A DNA stretch of 64,000 bases. Source: Sarcocystis neurona (Eukaryota > Apicomplexa > Conoidasida > Eucoccidiorida > Sarcocystidae). A model generated the notes under the pieces. That model saw only the letters and a list, made by a program, of their open reading frames with translations. It made no database searches and was not told the origin of the DNA. Shown here one piece after another: positions 49,824 to 62,900 of this stretch (within the stretch, counting starts at the first letter, position 1; every line of letters begins with the position of its first letter). The stretch covers positions 1,940,798 to 2,004,797 of the forward strand of contig KL647289.1 in assembly GCA_000727475.1 (NCBI GenBank), read 5' to 3'. Position numbers and translations under genes: made by a program.

Positions 49824-50999
49824 GTAGGCTCTCACATGCACATGCATTCCTCCGTCACACCGAAAGTTCCGCTAAAAATTCAGCAGCTTCCATACTATAA
49901 GAAAGTACAGCGTTGTCGTAGCACTGCTGAACTCTGGCCGTAACGAGGTTCCTCGTACGTAAAGCGCTGGACACGTTTTCACGCACTGAGCTACTCCCGC
50001 AGGCGACAGAGAGCCCTATCTTACTACTCTTGCCACCCTTCCTAACGCCACTAGAGCTTTAGAATACAAAAGATTTGAAACGTATCACTTATCACACTGC
50101 CGACTGTCCCTATCGACAGTGGTGCGAGAACGGTGAGTGTTCCATCAGACGCAGGAGATCCGTGCATGTAGTATGAATCGTGTATCTGTTCTCCGCCCCT
50201 TTGGATTTACGTGCGCACAGAAACATATAAAATTGCTGCAGGCGGTGCGTAGGCGTATCAGGTCTGAAAGAGGACGAGCGGAGACAGCGGGGGGTCGAGT
50301 TACCACGCGTGCCGCTACCACGGCGGGTACTACTACGGGGCTTCACACTGTTTGCACGCACTGCAAAGGGTCGTTCAAAGAAAAAGCATCTGACACGTTT
50401 CACGAACTTCCCTGCGGGCGCGTAGCCCCTCACCTCCTGTTTATTCGCCCTTCTGCCTGCACCCTCCCTCTGTCTCTACACAAACACACAGGCCTATTTG
50501 CATCTGGAACAATACATATATATATATATATATATCTGAGTGGGCTCGTATGTCTCTCCGCCCCTCTGTCTGTCTCTCTCTCTTAATATATACACGTATG
50601 CGCATGCACATATTTGCATACGTATATCTGTATCTGTATGAATCTGTACGTGCTTGTCTTTCTCTCTCTCGCTGCGTCTACACTACACGCTGTGCTTCCG
50701 CAATTCGTGCTGATTACGCTCGTGTATATATGTAGGCGTGCCCTCCTATGTGTAGGGGAAGCGAGACACGTGTAGGTTCATATAGACTAGGCTGTTTGTC
50801 CCTGTGGATTCGCGTCTGTGTGTACACGTCGATTTCCGCTGTCCTCCCTCTCTCTGTGTGCATCTGTCTACATGTGAGGACAATTTGCTGTTACGAGCGT
50901 TTTATTCGTGTGTCCTCTGCAGTGCTGCTGCATGCGCTGCTGCTGTTGCCTTGTCGCTGCGACGTCACGCCCTGCCTTTTCTGCTGCAGCGCGCGCTGC
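49824..50999 (+). other. Putative first intron or leader of the phosphofructokinase gene
   Basis: This stretch holds a short TA run (50516-50535), TC/TG microsatellites (50550-50680) and CTG sequence near 50923-50999 leading to CTGCTGCAG. I see no independent gene in it. Confidence 0.4.
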
Positions 51000-53900
51000 C
51001 CCGACGTTCCCTCGGCGAGGGCGTTCTATACTGGTGGTAAACCAGGACAACCAGTACCAGCTGTCGGGTGTCACGACACCAGAACCGCCCTGCCACCGAG
51101 TATCTCCCTCTCCGCAGCGTAAACTCACTGCGGGGGGGCCTCGCAAGCCGTCCCCGCGGTCGCTGACCCCCCCCGCACCGGACGCCCACTTCTCTCGAGA
51201 GGCACGAGACGGCGTATCAGCCGCAGCGGCAGACGTAGCAGCGGCAGCAGCCGCAGGCGCCGGTGCGCAGGAAGAGAGGCCAGCAGCGACCAGTGCGGCA
51301 GGGGGGACGCGAGCAGCCCTGCGAGGAGGAGGACATCAGCTGCTGCGGCGCTTTTCCTTCCGCTCCCCCGGCTCGCCAGTTGCCTCTCCGCTAGCCGGAA
51401 CCAGCGTCCCAGACGGAGGAGGGGGAGCAGCACCGACAGGGGCTATGCTTGGCGGCTTTCCACTGCGGGCTGCCTCCAACTTTTTTGGCGTTCGATCCCC
51501 AGGAAGTTTTCAACCGACAATCCCCTGCGTCGCCCCAGGCTTCGTTGCCTTGCCTTCTCTCAGCACTATGCGCACCTCTGTTGGCCCGACCACGTGCGAC
51601 GCTGCGCTCGTTCAGCGGGAGCAGCGCGGTCGCACCCACCTTCACTCTGCCGACCTCTTCGACCGCGTAAGAGCCGCGCTGCATGCGGGAGACATACACA
51701 CACGGGAAACGCTCCTGGACGGTTCCATCGGTCTTCCTCGCTCCAACACCACGTCTGACGAACGGCTCCTGCCCGCGCGCTTCTTGTTTTCCTCTCTTCT
51801 TCTCTCTCCCTTTCTGTCCGTGTCTCGACATTTTCCTTCTGCGTCTGTCAGCTGCGCATTGCATGACGGTGTCGCGACGAGCCCGCACAGGGCGCACGCC
51901 GCACTGCGCGGGCCAACGAAACTGTAAATAGAGGACTTTTCCTACGGCGCCGTCGAAAAAAATCCACAGAGGCGGGAGGGGGACTGCGCACGCACACTCG
52001 CCCACATGATGAAAGCGGGGACAAAGGGAGAAAAAGGCGCACACACAGAGATGCGTCTTGGCGGCGAGAAAGCGTCGGCGGGGGCAGAGACGCAAGAAAA
52101 CACACGCCGGAATAGTCGCACAGGAGAAGTCTTCCCACGGCGTCGCAGCCCAAGACGACAGTCGATTACTGAAGCAGAGGAGAAGGGAGGGGACGACGGT
52201 GCCAGCGGATCGCTGTGAGTGTGTCAGACGGGTAAACGCGCCTCGCGTCTGTACGTAGACTCTCCGTGTGGGGGAACCTTTGAGGTGTACGTACACTCCG
52301 GTTGCTTCACACCGAAGGCCTGCTCCACCCTGGGTTACTCGGGGGCGAGACGAGAGGGGACACGAGGAGAGGGTCACGCAGGTGGTCCTCCTCCTCGTCC
52401 GAGACTTTTTCAGCAGACGCCCGTGCAGGTTTTCTGTGCACGCCGACACATGTATTTTTGATACCGTGACCGCTGCGTGCATGCATGCGCTGGCTGAGGG
52501 GTCGAAGCCTCGTCCTGCGCAGGCGTGAATGTTTGGGGTTTCTGCTTCTGTCTTTTTGTGAGCAGACGAGTCCTGTGCAAAAGGCGAGACAGAAGTGGAG
52601 GTGCGTGCTGCCGAGCGCACTCGACTGCCCGTTCCACAGTCTCGTCTCCGGGGAAGAAGTTCAGAAGCGCGTGGCTGCCCTCTTCGCGACGCCACCTCTG
52701 GCTCAGACCGACGAAGTGAAGAAGAAACTTGCCACTTTCTTCCCTGCGACGAGCGGACTCGAATATGTGGAAATCGTGCCCGAAGCTTCAGGTCAGCCAC
52801 TTCTCGGCGCTCACAGAAATAGAAACCGACAGGAAAACAGAGAGAAAAGCAGAGAAGAAGTGTCGCGCAAATAGACGTTGCTACGTGTATCAGGTGGGCG
52901 CCTCTGTCTCACTCCGTCTGCACTCCTGTGTCAACATTTATATATGTGTACGTATGTATATATATGTGTGTTTACACGTATGGATATATACAAATATATC
53001 TACTCATGTGGGTGCATACGTATACGATTGCAAAATATAGGTTATAGGGTGCGCTTGTGCCAGGGCAGAAAGGCTCCACTGCGTGACTCTCTGTTCTTCC
53101 CTGGCTGACGGAATGGCATCCGGAGAGATACAGGGACAGTATTCTTTAAACATGTAAATATATACAGGCAGACAGATAGACAGACAGACAGAAGCGCAAG
53201 GCTCTGTCTACATATATATATGATTGACATATATGTATATATGTCTACACACGTAGTCCAGGTCACAGATTCGTGTATGTACGTGCCTTGCAGTCTGCCC
53301 GTATTTGCTGTTGGTAGCGGATTACGTGTGCTTCCCTATGTGCATTTCTTCATGCCCGTGGCCCTCTCTCTCTATATCGCAGCGCACGTGGGCATGGCTG
53401 ACCTTCCCAGGTAGCAACATCAGGGGGTGTGCTGCTGCTCGCTCCTCCCTGCGTTTTCTTTATATGGATGCGTGGCTGCGCACGTATACGTCTGCGCGGT
53501 CACTGTGAGCGGGTCCGCGGCTTCTGCAGGGGTTACGCAGAAGAAAGAACAGAACGTGTTTCTCTGTCGCTTTTCTCTGTCTCCGTCTGGTTTCTCTCGC
53601 ATCTGTCTCTGTCCGTTCCTCCCTCTTTCTGTCTCTTTTCTCTCTTCGTTTATTCTCTCTGTGTCTCCCAGCAGACGTCACTTCTCGGTACGTGTCTGGC
53701 TGACAGCAGTGAATATTTTTGCTCAGCCGGGTCGTCGCTTTCCGTCGCCGTGACCTCCTCGCCTGCAGTGAGGCTCACGACCAGGGGCCGCATCTTTCCT
53801 CACGCAGAAAGCAGTCAACTGCTGTGTACGTCCCTGCCCGTGTATCTTACCGGTGGTGACCGGGTGTACGTACACCCTAAACTACGTGTGCACGCGCGTT

Positions 53901-56900
53901 TCGACTTTTCGTCTGCGTTTTTCCTCTCCTTCCTTCTCTTCTTTTTTTTCTTCTTGGCCTCTCAGTGGACGACACACGTCAGCAGTTGAAGAACAGGAAG
54001 AAAGAAACACGCGCGGGTCCGTGGAGAGGAAGGCAGCACACAAACTCTGTGTCTCTCTCTGTCTCTGTTGTGTCTGTCTCCAACCCACTGGCTTGACTTT
54101 CTTCCGCGCTCCGTGTCATCATAGCAGCACATCAAGGTGATCTCTCTTTCTGTTATTTCTCCCTGTATTTGTATGTCGGCGAGCCACCTGCGGGCATGCA
54201 CGCCCCCACCCCGTGCGCCCCCACCGCGGCTGCTGTTGTCGCTCTCTGCGTCTGCTGCAGACGGCTCTACGAGCGTCCCCGCGACGCCACGAGGACGCGT
54301 TATTCGAGTGGGCATTGTCCTTAGCGGAGGCCCGGCCCCAGGGGGGCACAACGTAATCGCCGGCTTGCATGACTTTGTCAAAAGCCAGCATCCCGACTCC
54401 GTAGTCTTCGGCTTCATGGGAGGTCTTGACGGCGTCCTCTCAAAAAAGTACAAGGTACTACACACGCTCGCTTTTGCTTCTTCTCGTCCTCCTTCTTGTC
54501 GTCCTTCCCATCCTCCTCTTTCCACTTCTCTACCTTCTTTCTCTCCTTTTGCGCGTCTTCCTCGTCTGTGATTTCTCCTGCGCGTTTCCTCCTGCTGCGC
54601 TTCTTCCTCGCATGCATTTCCTGCTCTTTCTTGCTGCGCGTCCTCTTGTGTTTCCTCCTATTCTTCCTCGTGCGAATTCTGCTCCTTCTCTTCGACCTGC
54701 GAATTCTCCTCCTACTCTTCTTCGTCGGAATTCTCCTCCTGCGCTTCGTCGTGCGTGTTCTCCTGCCGTTCTTGCTTGTGCGTCTACTTGTACTATTCCT
54801 CGCCCTTTTCCTGCTGCTCGTTCTCCTGCCGCTGCGCGAAGGTGTCCTTTCAGATGCTGTTCTTCCCTGCTGCTTGTTTTCTCTTCGCAGTGCCGCTGCT
54901 GCACCACCGTTTGCGCTCCCTGTCTGTCAGTGTTCCTCTTCCCTCCCTGCGGCTACTGGTCCTGCTTCTTCTTGTCGCTGGGGACTGCTGCAGTGACCCT
55001 CTCTTCTGCTGCTGTCGCTCTCCGCTCTCTTCCTGCTGCTCGTTCCGTCTCTCCCGTTTTCCCCCGATGCCGCGTGAAGGACGCTACTGCTGCTGCGGGG
55101 CGCCTTCGCGTCCTCCTGCTGCTCCCGTGACTACGCTGCCGCTGCTGTCGCCAGCCTTTCCTGGGTCCAGGATGCTGCTGCCAGGTAGCAGCGCCGCGGT
55201 GACTGTGCTACTCGTCGGCAACGCCTGTTGAACTACTTCACTGCGGCGGCTGCTGCTGTTGCTTTCCTGTCGCCCTGCGCTGCTAACGCAAGTGTTACTA
55301 CACTTGCGCTTCCCCCCGTTCTGCGGAGGAAAAACTGCCGTTTTTTTGGCGTCTTTTGCTGCGGCTGGGTCATGTGTTGCCGCGCTAGTCCTGCCTTGCC
55401 GTCGCTGCTGCGCTGCTTCGGTTGCTGCTGTTTTCCCTGTGTGACGTTGCTCCTGTTGCTGGTGCCGTCCCTCTGGCGGCTATTGGGGCGTGCATGCGCT
55501 GTTGGAGGTCCTGGTGCTGCCTCTCCGTCTCTTCAGCCACACCTGTTGCTCTCTCCGCTGCAGCTGCTGCTGCTGCGCTGGACTGTTGCTACGCCGTGGC
55601 CTCGCTGCTCTGCTGCCGCCGGTGCTGCAGGTGATCACCGACGAGAACATGTCGCAGTACCGAAACCAGGGAGGCTTTGATATGCTCTGGTCGGGAAGAG
55701 GAAAAATCAACGGAGAAGACGACCTTCTTCGAGCAAAGGAGGTGAGATATATATATATATGCATCAGCTGATATATATATGTGTAGATGTATAGATAGAT
55801 AAACGTAGATGTATATGGCCTTCTCCTAGCAAAGGAAGTGAGACACATGTATATATATATATATAGATAGATAGATCGGTAGATACATATAGGTGTACAC
55901 GACCCTCCCCGACCAGAGGAATTGAGACATTATATATATATATGCGCATCAGCTTGTGTATATTAAGGTGGATGTAGATATACATGACTTTCTCCGAGCA
56001 AACGAAGTGAGACATATATATATATATATATCTATGCAATGAGCTGATATGTATAGAGATAGATATGAATATATGTGTATGTGTCGCGTCGTTGTTTTCG
56101 GTTCCATTGGCTCTGTGTGACGGCTAAGGAAGACTCTGTGCGCGGCGACGCGCCTGGAAAGGTACGTCAGCCACACACTCCCACTGTGTCCGTCTCCCGC
56201 CTGCCGAACTCACACCAAGACCCATGTAGAGAGCCGCATTTCTGGAGTAAAAAACTAGTCACAAAAATATATCTATGTGCGTGTGGGGGTGTGTATGTCT
56301 CCGTTGTAAATGCTGAGGACACCCACATATACCCAATATATATGCAGCCCCTGAGTACACGCATACATTTGTGTATATATATATATATATACAGCATGTC
56401 AACTGTCTACCGAAGGTAGACCTCTGGATGTATACGTTGTGTGAAGTACGTGAACGTACATATATGTCTATATATGTATATAAAGAAATATATGTGTATT
56501 TACGCAGGTATTGTAGGAAGTGTAGATCTCTACATACATACATACGTATTGTAGGAAGGGTACATATCTGTTTGTGTGTGTGTCTGTCGTGTAGGATCTA
56601 TAGACGCGAGTTCTGTGGAGCCGCAGTGTGTTGTGCATCTCGTCTTTTAGCTCCGACGAGAATTTGTTGATGCTGCTGTTGCTGCTCCAGCAACTGCTCT
56701 CTCCGTCTCCTGCTCCGCGTCTGCTGTTGCTGAGGCACCTGTCTGTCTGGACTGTCTCGCGAAGACTGTCGCGTCTGCTGCTGCTGCTGCCGCTGAAGCA
56801 CTCCTGCTCAATCTTTTCTGCGGAGACTGCACCGAGTGGCTGAGTAGATCTGCTGCTCTCCTCTGCTGTCTCTGCTGCTCTGTCTCGTCTCCCCCGTGGC

Positions 56901-59900
56901 AGGAACGTCTGTTGATGCCGCTGCTGCTGCTGCTGTGCCTGCTTCGTCGCAGGTCTGCGAGAGCCTGGAGCTGCAGGGACTGGTGCTGGTGGGTGGGGAT
57001 GGATCGAACAGCAATGCTGCTCTCATCGCCGAATATTTTCAAAAACATCTGCCCTCCTGCGCAATGGTGGGAGTTCCCAAGACGATCGATGGCGACCTCA
57101 AAAGTCCACTAATCCAAGTGTCCTTCGGCTTTGACACGGCGGCAAAGACGTACTCCGAACTAATCGGAAACTTGTGCACCGACGTCAACAGCTCGCAGGT
57201 AAGAGAAATTTACGTAGGACCGGCGTCCGGGGGGTTCCCAGCAGCAGTAGCAGCAGCAGGAGCCTCTACAGCCCCTGCAGGAGCAGCACCAGCAGTAGCC
57301 GCTACAGCAACAGCAACAGGACCAGCAGTAACAGCAGCATCAGCAGCAACAGCAGCGCGAACAGGCTGCAAAAGCAGCGGCGTCTGCGAAACACGCCACC
57401 AGCAGGAGCCCCACCGGCAGCGGAAGCACAGCAGTGGCGGCACAGAAGCGCGGACGGCAGCAGAAGCCGTGAGGAAGAGAAAAGCAGAAGCAGCAGCAGG
57501 TGGACAAGGGGCGGTCGTAGGTGCAAAACATATCGGTGTCATTACGTCTTGGTCACTTCGATATGTCGCTGGTGGTGCTGTCGTCTCCGAGATACGGAGG
57601 CACGCGCATGGGGATGCAACCAGGTGCGGGTGCAGCTGCTGCAGCGGGGATCAAACCGAGACACCAGCCGCAGTGTCTGATGACTCAACAGCAACAGCAA
57701 CAGCACAAGAGGCAGCGACGTGGTTGCAGAAACGCTGGTAGAAAGTAGGTGACCTCTGTCGCTGTCGTTGAGGACGGAGAACTCGTAGTGGAAGCCGCTT
57801 CAGCGTGCTGCCGCTCGCGTTGCCAGTGCGCTACAGAGCTGCTGTTATCATTGGATCGCAGAGCTGCTGTTATCGTTGCGCTGCAGAGCTGCTGTTATCC
57901 CTGCTGTTGTTGCAGCTTTACTGTCATAGGTGTAAATGTTGGGGTTGCACTTGCTGCCTCCGCTGCAGCCTCGCGGCTCGCTGCAGGGCGTCTCGAAAAA
58001 TAAACGCCGGGAGGGGGAAGCAAATAGTACGCCCGCACGTCGGGGATTTATGCACTTCTCTAGCTGAAGAAGAAGGATCAATATCAAGCAGTTAATTCTC
58101 TGGTCGTTGAAGAATTAATATGAAGTAGCTCTATCTTCAAGTCGCTGTTGGCTGCTGCGGTGGTGTGTTGCTGTCGACGGGGTGCCTGTAGAGCACTTCC
58201 ACAGCGCGAGGGGTACCTTGTGCTGTCTACCGAATGGCTGCATGCGTTTCTGCGTGTTGCCGCTGCCTTTTTTGTTGTTGTCGCACTTGTGCTGCTGCTA
58301 GGGCGAATGAGCGCGGCCTTGCTGCGGCATGCTGCGTCTCCGAGCTGCTGCGCCCTTTTTTTTCTGAGCGTCTTCTGAGCCCTTGCTGCTGCTCGCGTGC
58401 GCAGTATGTGTGGGGCCTGCTACGCCCGCTTCTTTTTCGTCTGCTGCCGTTGTGACTCTTGCTTCTTCTCCTTCTCCTGCTTCTCGTCTTGCTGGTGACC
58501 CGTTTTTGTTGTTGCTCCTTCGGTTCTGCTGTTGCTGCTTCCCCTGCTGCTGCCTGCCTCCTACGTCTACTGCTGTAGTAGACTGCCGTTTACTTCTGCG
58601 GTCGGGCTGTGGCCGGGTGCACCAGTGCTTCACCTGCTGCGTGACCTCGTTCTGCTTTGTTTCTGCTGCTGCTTCAAGTATGGAGCTGCTGTGCCTTTGG
58701 ACTTCTGCTGCTGCAGTGGCTTCCCTGCTGTTGCTCCCGCTGCCGCACCTTCTCGGGGGCGTCTGCTGCTGTTGCGACTTCGGTTTTCTGCTGCTGCTGC
58801 TGCCGCTGTTTCTGAGCTTCCGCTGTTGCTGCTTTTTGGCTGCTGTAGCCGCTTGGGGACTAGCTGCATGTGCACAGACGTGGCACCTGGTTTTGCTGCT
58901 GGTGATACACGTCTGTCGTGCTGCTCCTCTTCCTCCTCCTCTTCTTTGCTGGTGTTGCTGCAGCGCTTGTATACGGCTGCCCGTCCCTGTGTTGCCGCAG
59001 CTGTCGGCTCTGCCTGTATCACTGCTGCGCACCAGTGTCGGCGCCGCTGCAGCCGCGGGCGCGGCTTTCTGCTGCACGTGCCAGCCGTTGTTGTCTTCCC
59101 CTGCTGCTGTCGTGGCTGTTGTTCTGTCGCTACCTCGCGTGTATTACTCTGGTGGTGCTGCATCGCAGACAGAGGTAAGGTCGCGTACGCCTGCTCCTTT
59201 CTTCTTGCGTCTTTCTGCGCTTGTGTGCTCTGCTGCTGCTGTGTGTGTGCTCTGCTGCTGCTGTTGCTGTTGCACTTGCTGGGTTCTTTTGTGTGCTCCT
59301 TTTTTCCTGCAGACCACGTATCACTTCGTGCGAGTCATGGGACGCAGCGCGTCGCACTTGGTCTTGGAGTGCGCGATGCAGACGCGGCCCAACCTGGTGT
59401 TTGTCGGGGAAGAGGTGGACCAGAAGAATTTCTCTCTCTCCGATATTGTGAAGCAGACAGCAGATCTTGTTCTCGAGCGAAAAGCGAACGGGAAACTCTA
59501 CGGCATTATCCTGTTGCCAGAGGGCCTCATCGAGTTTATCCCAGAAATGAAAATTCTGATCGAGGAGCTCAACGAAGTTCTCGCAGAACAGGGCAAGGTA
59601 TAGATACGCATGCAGTGGCAGAGACACGCATGCAGTTACAGAGACACGCACGTGTAATAAAAGAGGCATGCACGCGCAACGACTGAGGCTGCATATGCGT
59701 CTCCTGAAGGAACTTGTAGAGAAGTCATGCATGCAGGTGTGTGGGACCCCGTCATACGCGTTCGAGATGACTTCTGGAAAAGGTGTGGGCTGCATGCGTA
59801 GGCCTGTCTGTGTGTGTTTGTATACACTCACACATATAGGTATGTGTGTGTTCTACCTCCTCATATGCGTTCGTGTATATATATATATATCTATATATAT

Positions 59901-62900
59901 ATATATATATCAAGTGCTTGTGCAGGCCTGTGTGTATGAACGTCCACGTATGTGTATAGGTTCGACCTACTAGTAGTATGTGTACCTACATGCATACACA
60001 AGGCCTGACCTGGCATGCTTAGGCCTGCTGTATGTATCCTCGTACGTATATATGCGAGGGGACGCGCGTGTTTGTATTTGCAGTGCCGCTGTGTGCATGC
60101 GCACACATATATACACCTACAGAGAGAGAGACGTGTGGTTGTACGTTCTCAAACAGGGCAGTTGAGCGTCCGCCGGTACACGCATGCAGAGGACAGGCCG
60201 TGGTGCCAGAGGCTGTGCCATACTCGCCTGTTTGTCGCTTTTGCACTGGTGGGGTTCTCCGCAGCGTTTCTCGCCGGAAAAACTGCGCCGCTCGCGGTCG
60301 GTGTGGGATTACTTGCCCGAGCTGATACAAGAGCAGCTGCTGATGGATCGGGAAGCGACGGGCTACATCCAGGTTGGTCCTGCTGCTGCTGCTGCGTCTG
60401 CGTAGGTGTGGGGTCTGGGCATGCCTGCACGTTCCCGCAGAGGCAGCAGAGCAGCCTGAACTCCTTTGCCTTCTCCCTTGCCGGCTTGCTGCCAGGAAGA
60501 GGTAGACACACACGTGTGTATATATGTGTGTGTTTTGGGGGGTTTTACGTATCTGAAGAAAGAGAGCCCTGCTTCTTTGTGTAGCGCGACCGCGCAAGGG
60601 CGTCAGGGTGCTGAATTTCCCCTCGTCTTCTCGTTGAGTCTACGTCAGACGAACCAGCGGCAGTAGCGGCAGCCGCGTGTGCGTCGACTGCTACGAGAGC
60701 GCGAGCGACCTTCTGCGTGTTGGGGAAGAATTCTAGCCGCGTCGACTGCCAGGAGAGCCCGTTTAGAAGACACGTCGCAGGCGGAGCACCGGTCGTCTCA
60801 GCGAATTTTGCTATGCTCGTCTTTGCTCCAGCAGCAGCAGCAGCAGACGGCAGCCACACGAGCACCAGCAGCAGCAGCGGGCCAGTAGCACCAGCAGCAC
60901 TGCATCAACAGCAGCTGCGCAGTAGGGGCAGCAGTGCGGTAGCGACACAGGAGGCAGACAAGAAACTGGCTGCGCCCTTGCTGGGCAGTTCAGCAAGACG
61001 AGCAGCAGCAAAGGAGCGCAGGTGCGAGGGGGCGGGATCAAGTCCGCCTCCTTGTATCTGCCCATGTGTCTTCTGCTACATGTGCTGCGAAGAAGGTGCC
61101 GCTGCGGCTCTCCGCTGGCTGCTGCCGCTCTTGCGATGAAGGTGTCGGCGCCACGCAGTGTTGCTGCGGTTGGAAAAATGCGGCTACTGCTGCGCCGCAG
61201 CTGCTGCTGCCGGTGTTGGTGGAAGAAGGGGGCAGTGGTGTGCTGCGGAAGAGAGGCAAGCGGCTGTTTTGCTGCTGCTGATGCTGCTGCAGGTAGCGAA
61301 GATAGCGACGGAGAGGCTGCTGATTCTGCTGCTGGAGACGGAGCTACAGAAGCGCGGCCATGACCCGGACCAGTGGTGCTTCATGCCGCACTACTTCGGC
61401 TATGAGGGCCGCTGCGCCATGCCGTCGAACTTCGACGCGAACTACTGCTATTCGTTGGGATGTACCGCCGGTACGTTTTGCACACGCGTCCTCACGAGGA
61501 GGAGAAAGAAGAGCAAAGAAGAAACGGACAAGAGAAGAAGAAAAGGAGAGCGTGAATGGGGAGTCTCTCTGCCGTTGTCAAGCAGGCTTCAATACCTATA
61601 CACATATATATGTGGGTGTATTTGTATGTGTGCGTTTGTATATATACACGTTTATCTGTTTCTCTGCTGAATTTTTGAGGACTCCGCAGTGTGTTGGCGA
61701 TTTGCACTTGGAGAGAGAGACAAACGGAGAAGGGGCAACAAGAAATGTTGGCCATGAGTGCGTCGCTGTGCTGTTAAGCGGGGTCAACAAGATGCTTGCG
61801 TCTCTCTCTATGTACGTGTGTAGATATGCGCGTCGACGAGAATTCTCTGGAGACGCGGGTGGCTGTGTAGAAGAGACAGGGAGAACCCGGGCATGCAGGC
61901 GTGGAAGAGGCAGGTGGCGCTGCATATTTTCTGTGCCGTGCTGCTGCCGTCTAGTTGAAATTCGCTGCAACGCCCTCTCCTATGAGACCGGGAGGGGCGC
62001 GTATCAAGAAGAGTACATCAGTGTTGGGCGTTTTCGTGGAGCAGGTGTTCCCCCCCAGTGTCGGAGAGAGTTCGACAGTGGAAGCGTAGCGCTGCAGAGG
62101 AGCGCGAGAAGAAAGTCGCGCAGCGTAGCAGATGCTTATGACCCGCCCACGGTAGGAAGAAGAAAAGGGAAGAGAAAGAAGAAAAGACAGCGGCGCTCGT
62201 GGGGCCCAGAGAGCTGCTACAACAGCGACACCAGCGGGTTCTTGCTGCCGGGCAGCGGCGGCAGCCCCTCTTCCGCACACTGCAGCAGCGGGAGGGGCTG
62301 CTGCAGCAGGGTGCGCCACAGCAGTCGAAAAAACGGCGGGCAGCAGCAGCAGAAACAGGGCACTCTCTGTGTGGGTGTGTGCGCGCATGCAAGGAAGGGA
62401 AGGAGAGAGAGCAGCTGCTGCTGTTGCCCACCTGCGTGTGCGGGTTGCTCAGCAAAGGACGAACGTGGAATACACTCGAGAGTGTATTCGCGCTCCTCTC
62501 GATATGTGTTGCTCTCTTCTCTGGCAATCGTATACACCTACGAGTCGGCGCCGAGCTTCCTGTCGCTCCTGCCTGTGATATCGTCCGCCTTCAGCCTCTC
62601 CAGACACTTTACCTTTCTGTTTGTCCAGCTGTCCGGATACGTACACTCGGATTGTTACTTTTGTGCGTCGGACTCTTCCTCCATCCCCCTCCTTAGAAGT
62701 GCATGGACAACTGTACCTGCGTTTCTACATACATGTTGGAACGTTGGGCAACTGGGACAGTTCCCTGTCTTCGAGTAATTCTCTGTAATAAATGGGTGGT
62801 GTTGCAAGCAAATGGATGGGGTTTCTCTCTGCGTGCTGTGAAGACTGCTGCCTCTTTTTGACCGGCAGGTTGTCTCCCTGTCTCGCTCTGTCTCTGTTTT

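Noticed and set aside
51391..52800. 469-codon minus-strand open frame
   Set aside because: It lies antisense to phosphofructokinase exons, is rich in Arg/Ser/Cys and has no recognisable motif; a GC-rich shadow is the simpler reading.
53429..53989. 186-codon plus-strand open frame as an extra phosphofructokinase exon
   Set aside because: Splicing from 52791 to 54261 already matches the phase and protein join; the frame is Ser/Leu/Phe-rich from pyrimidine bias.
58383..59603. 406-codon plus-strand open frame
   Set aside because: Only its last 95 codons (from 59313) show phosphofructokinase homology; the rest is CTG repeat translation before a strong acceptor.
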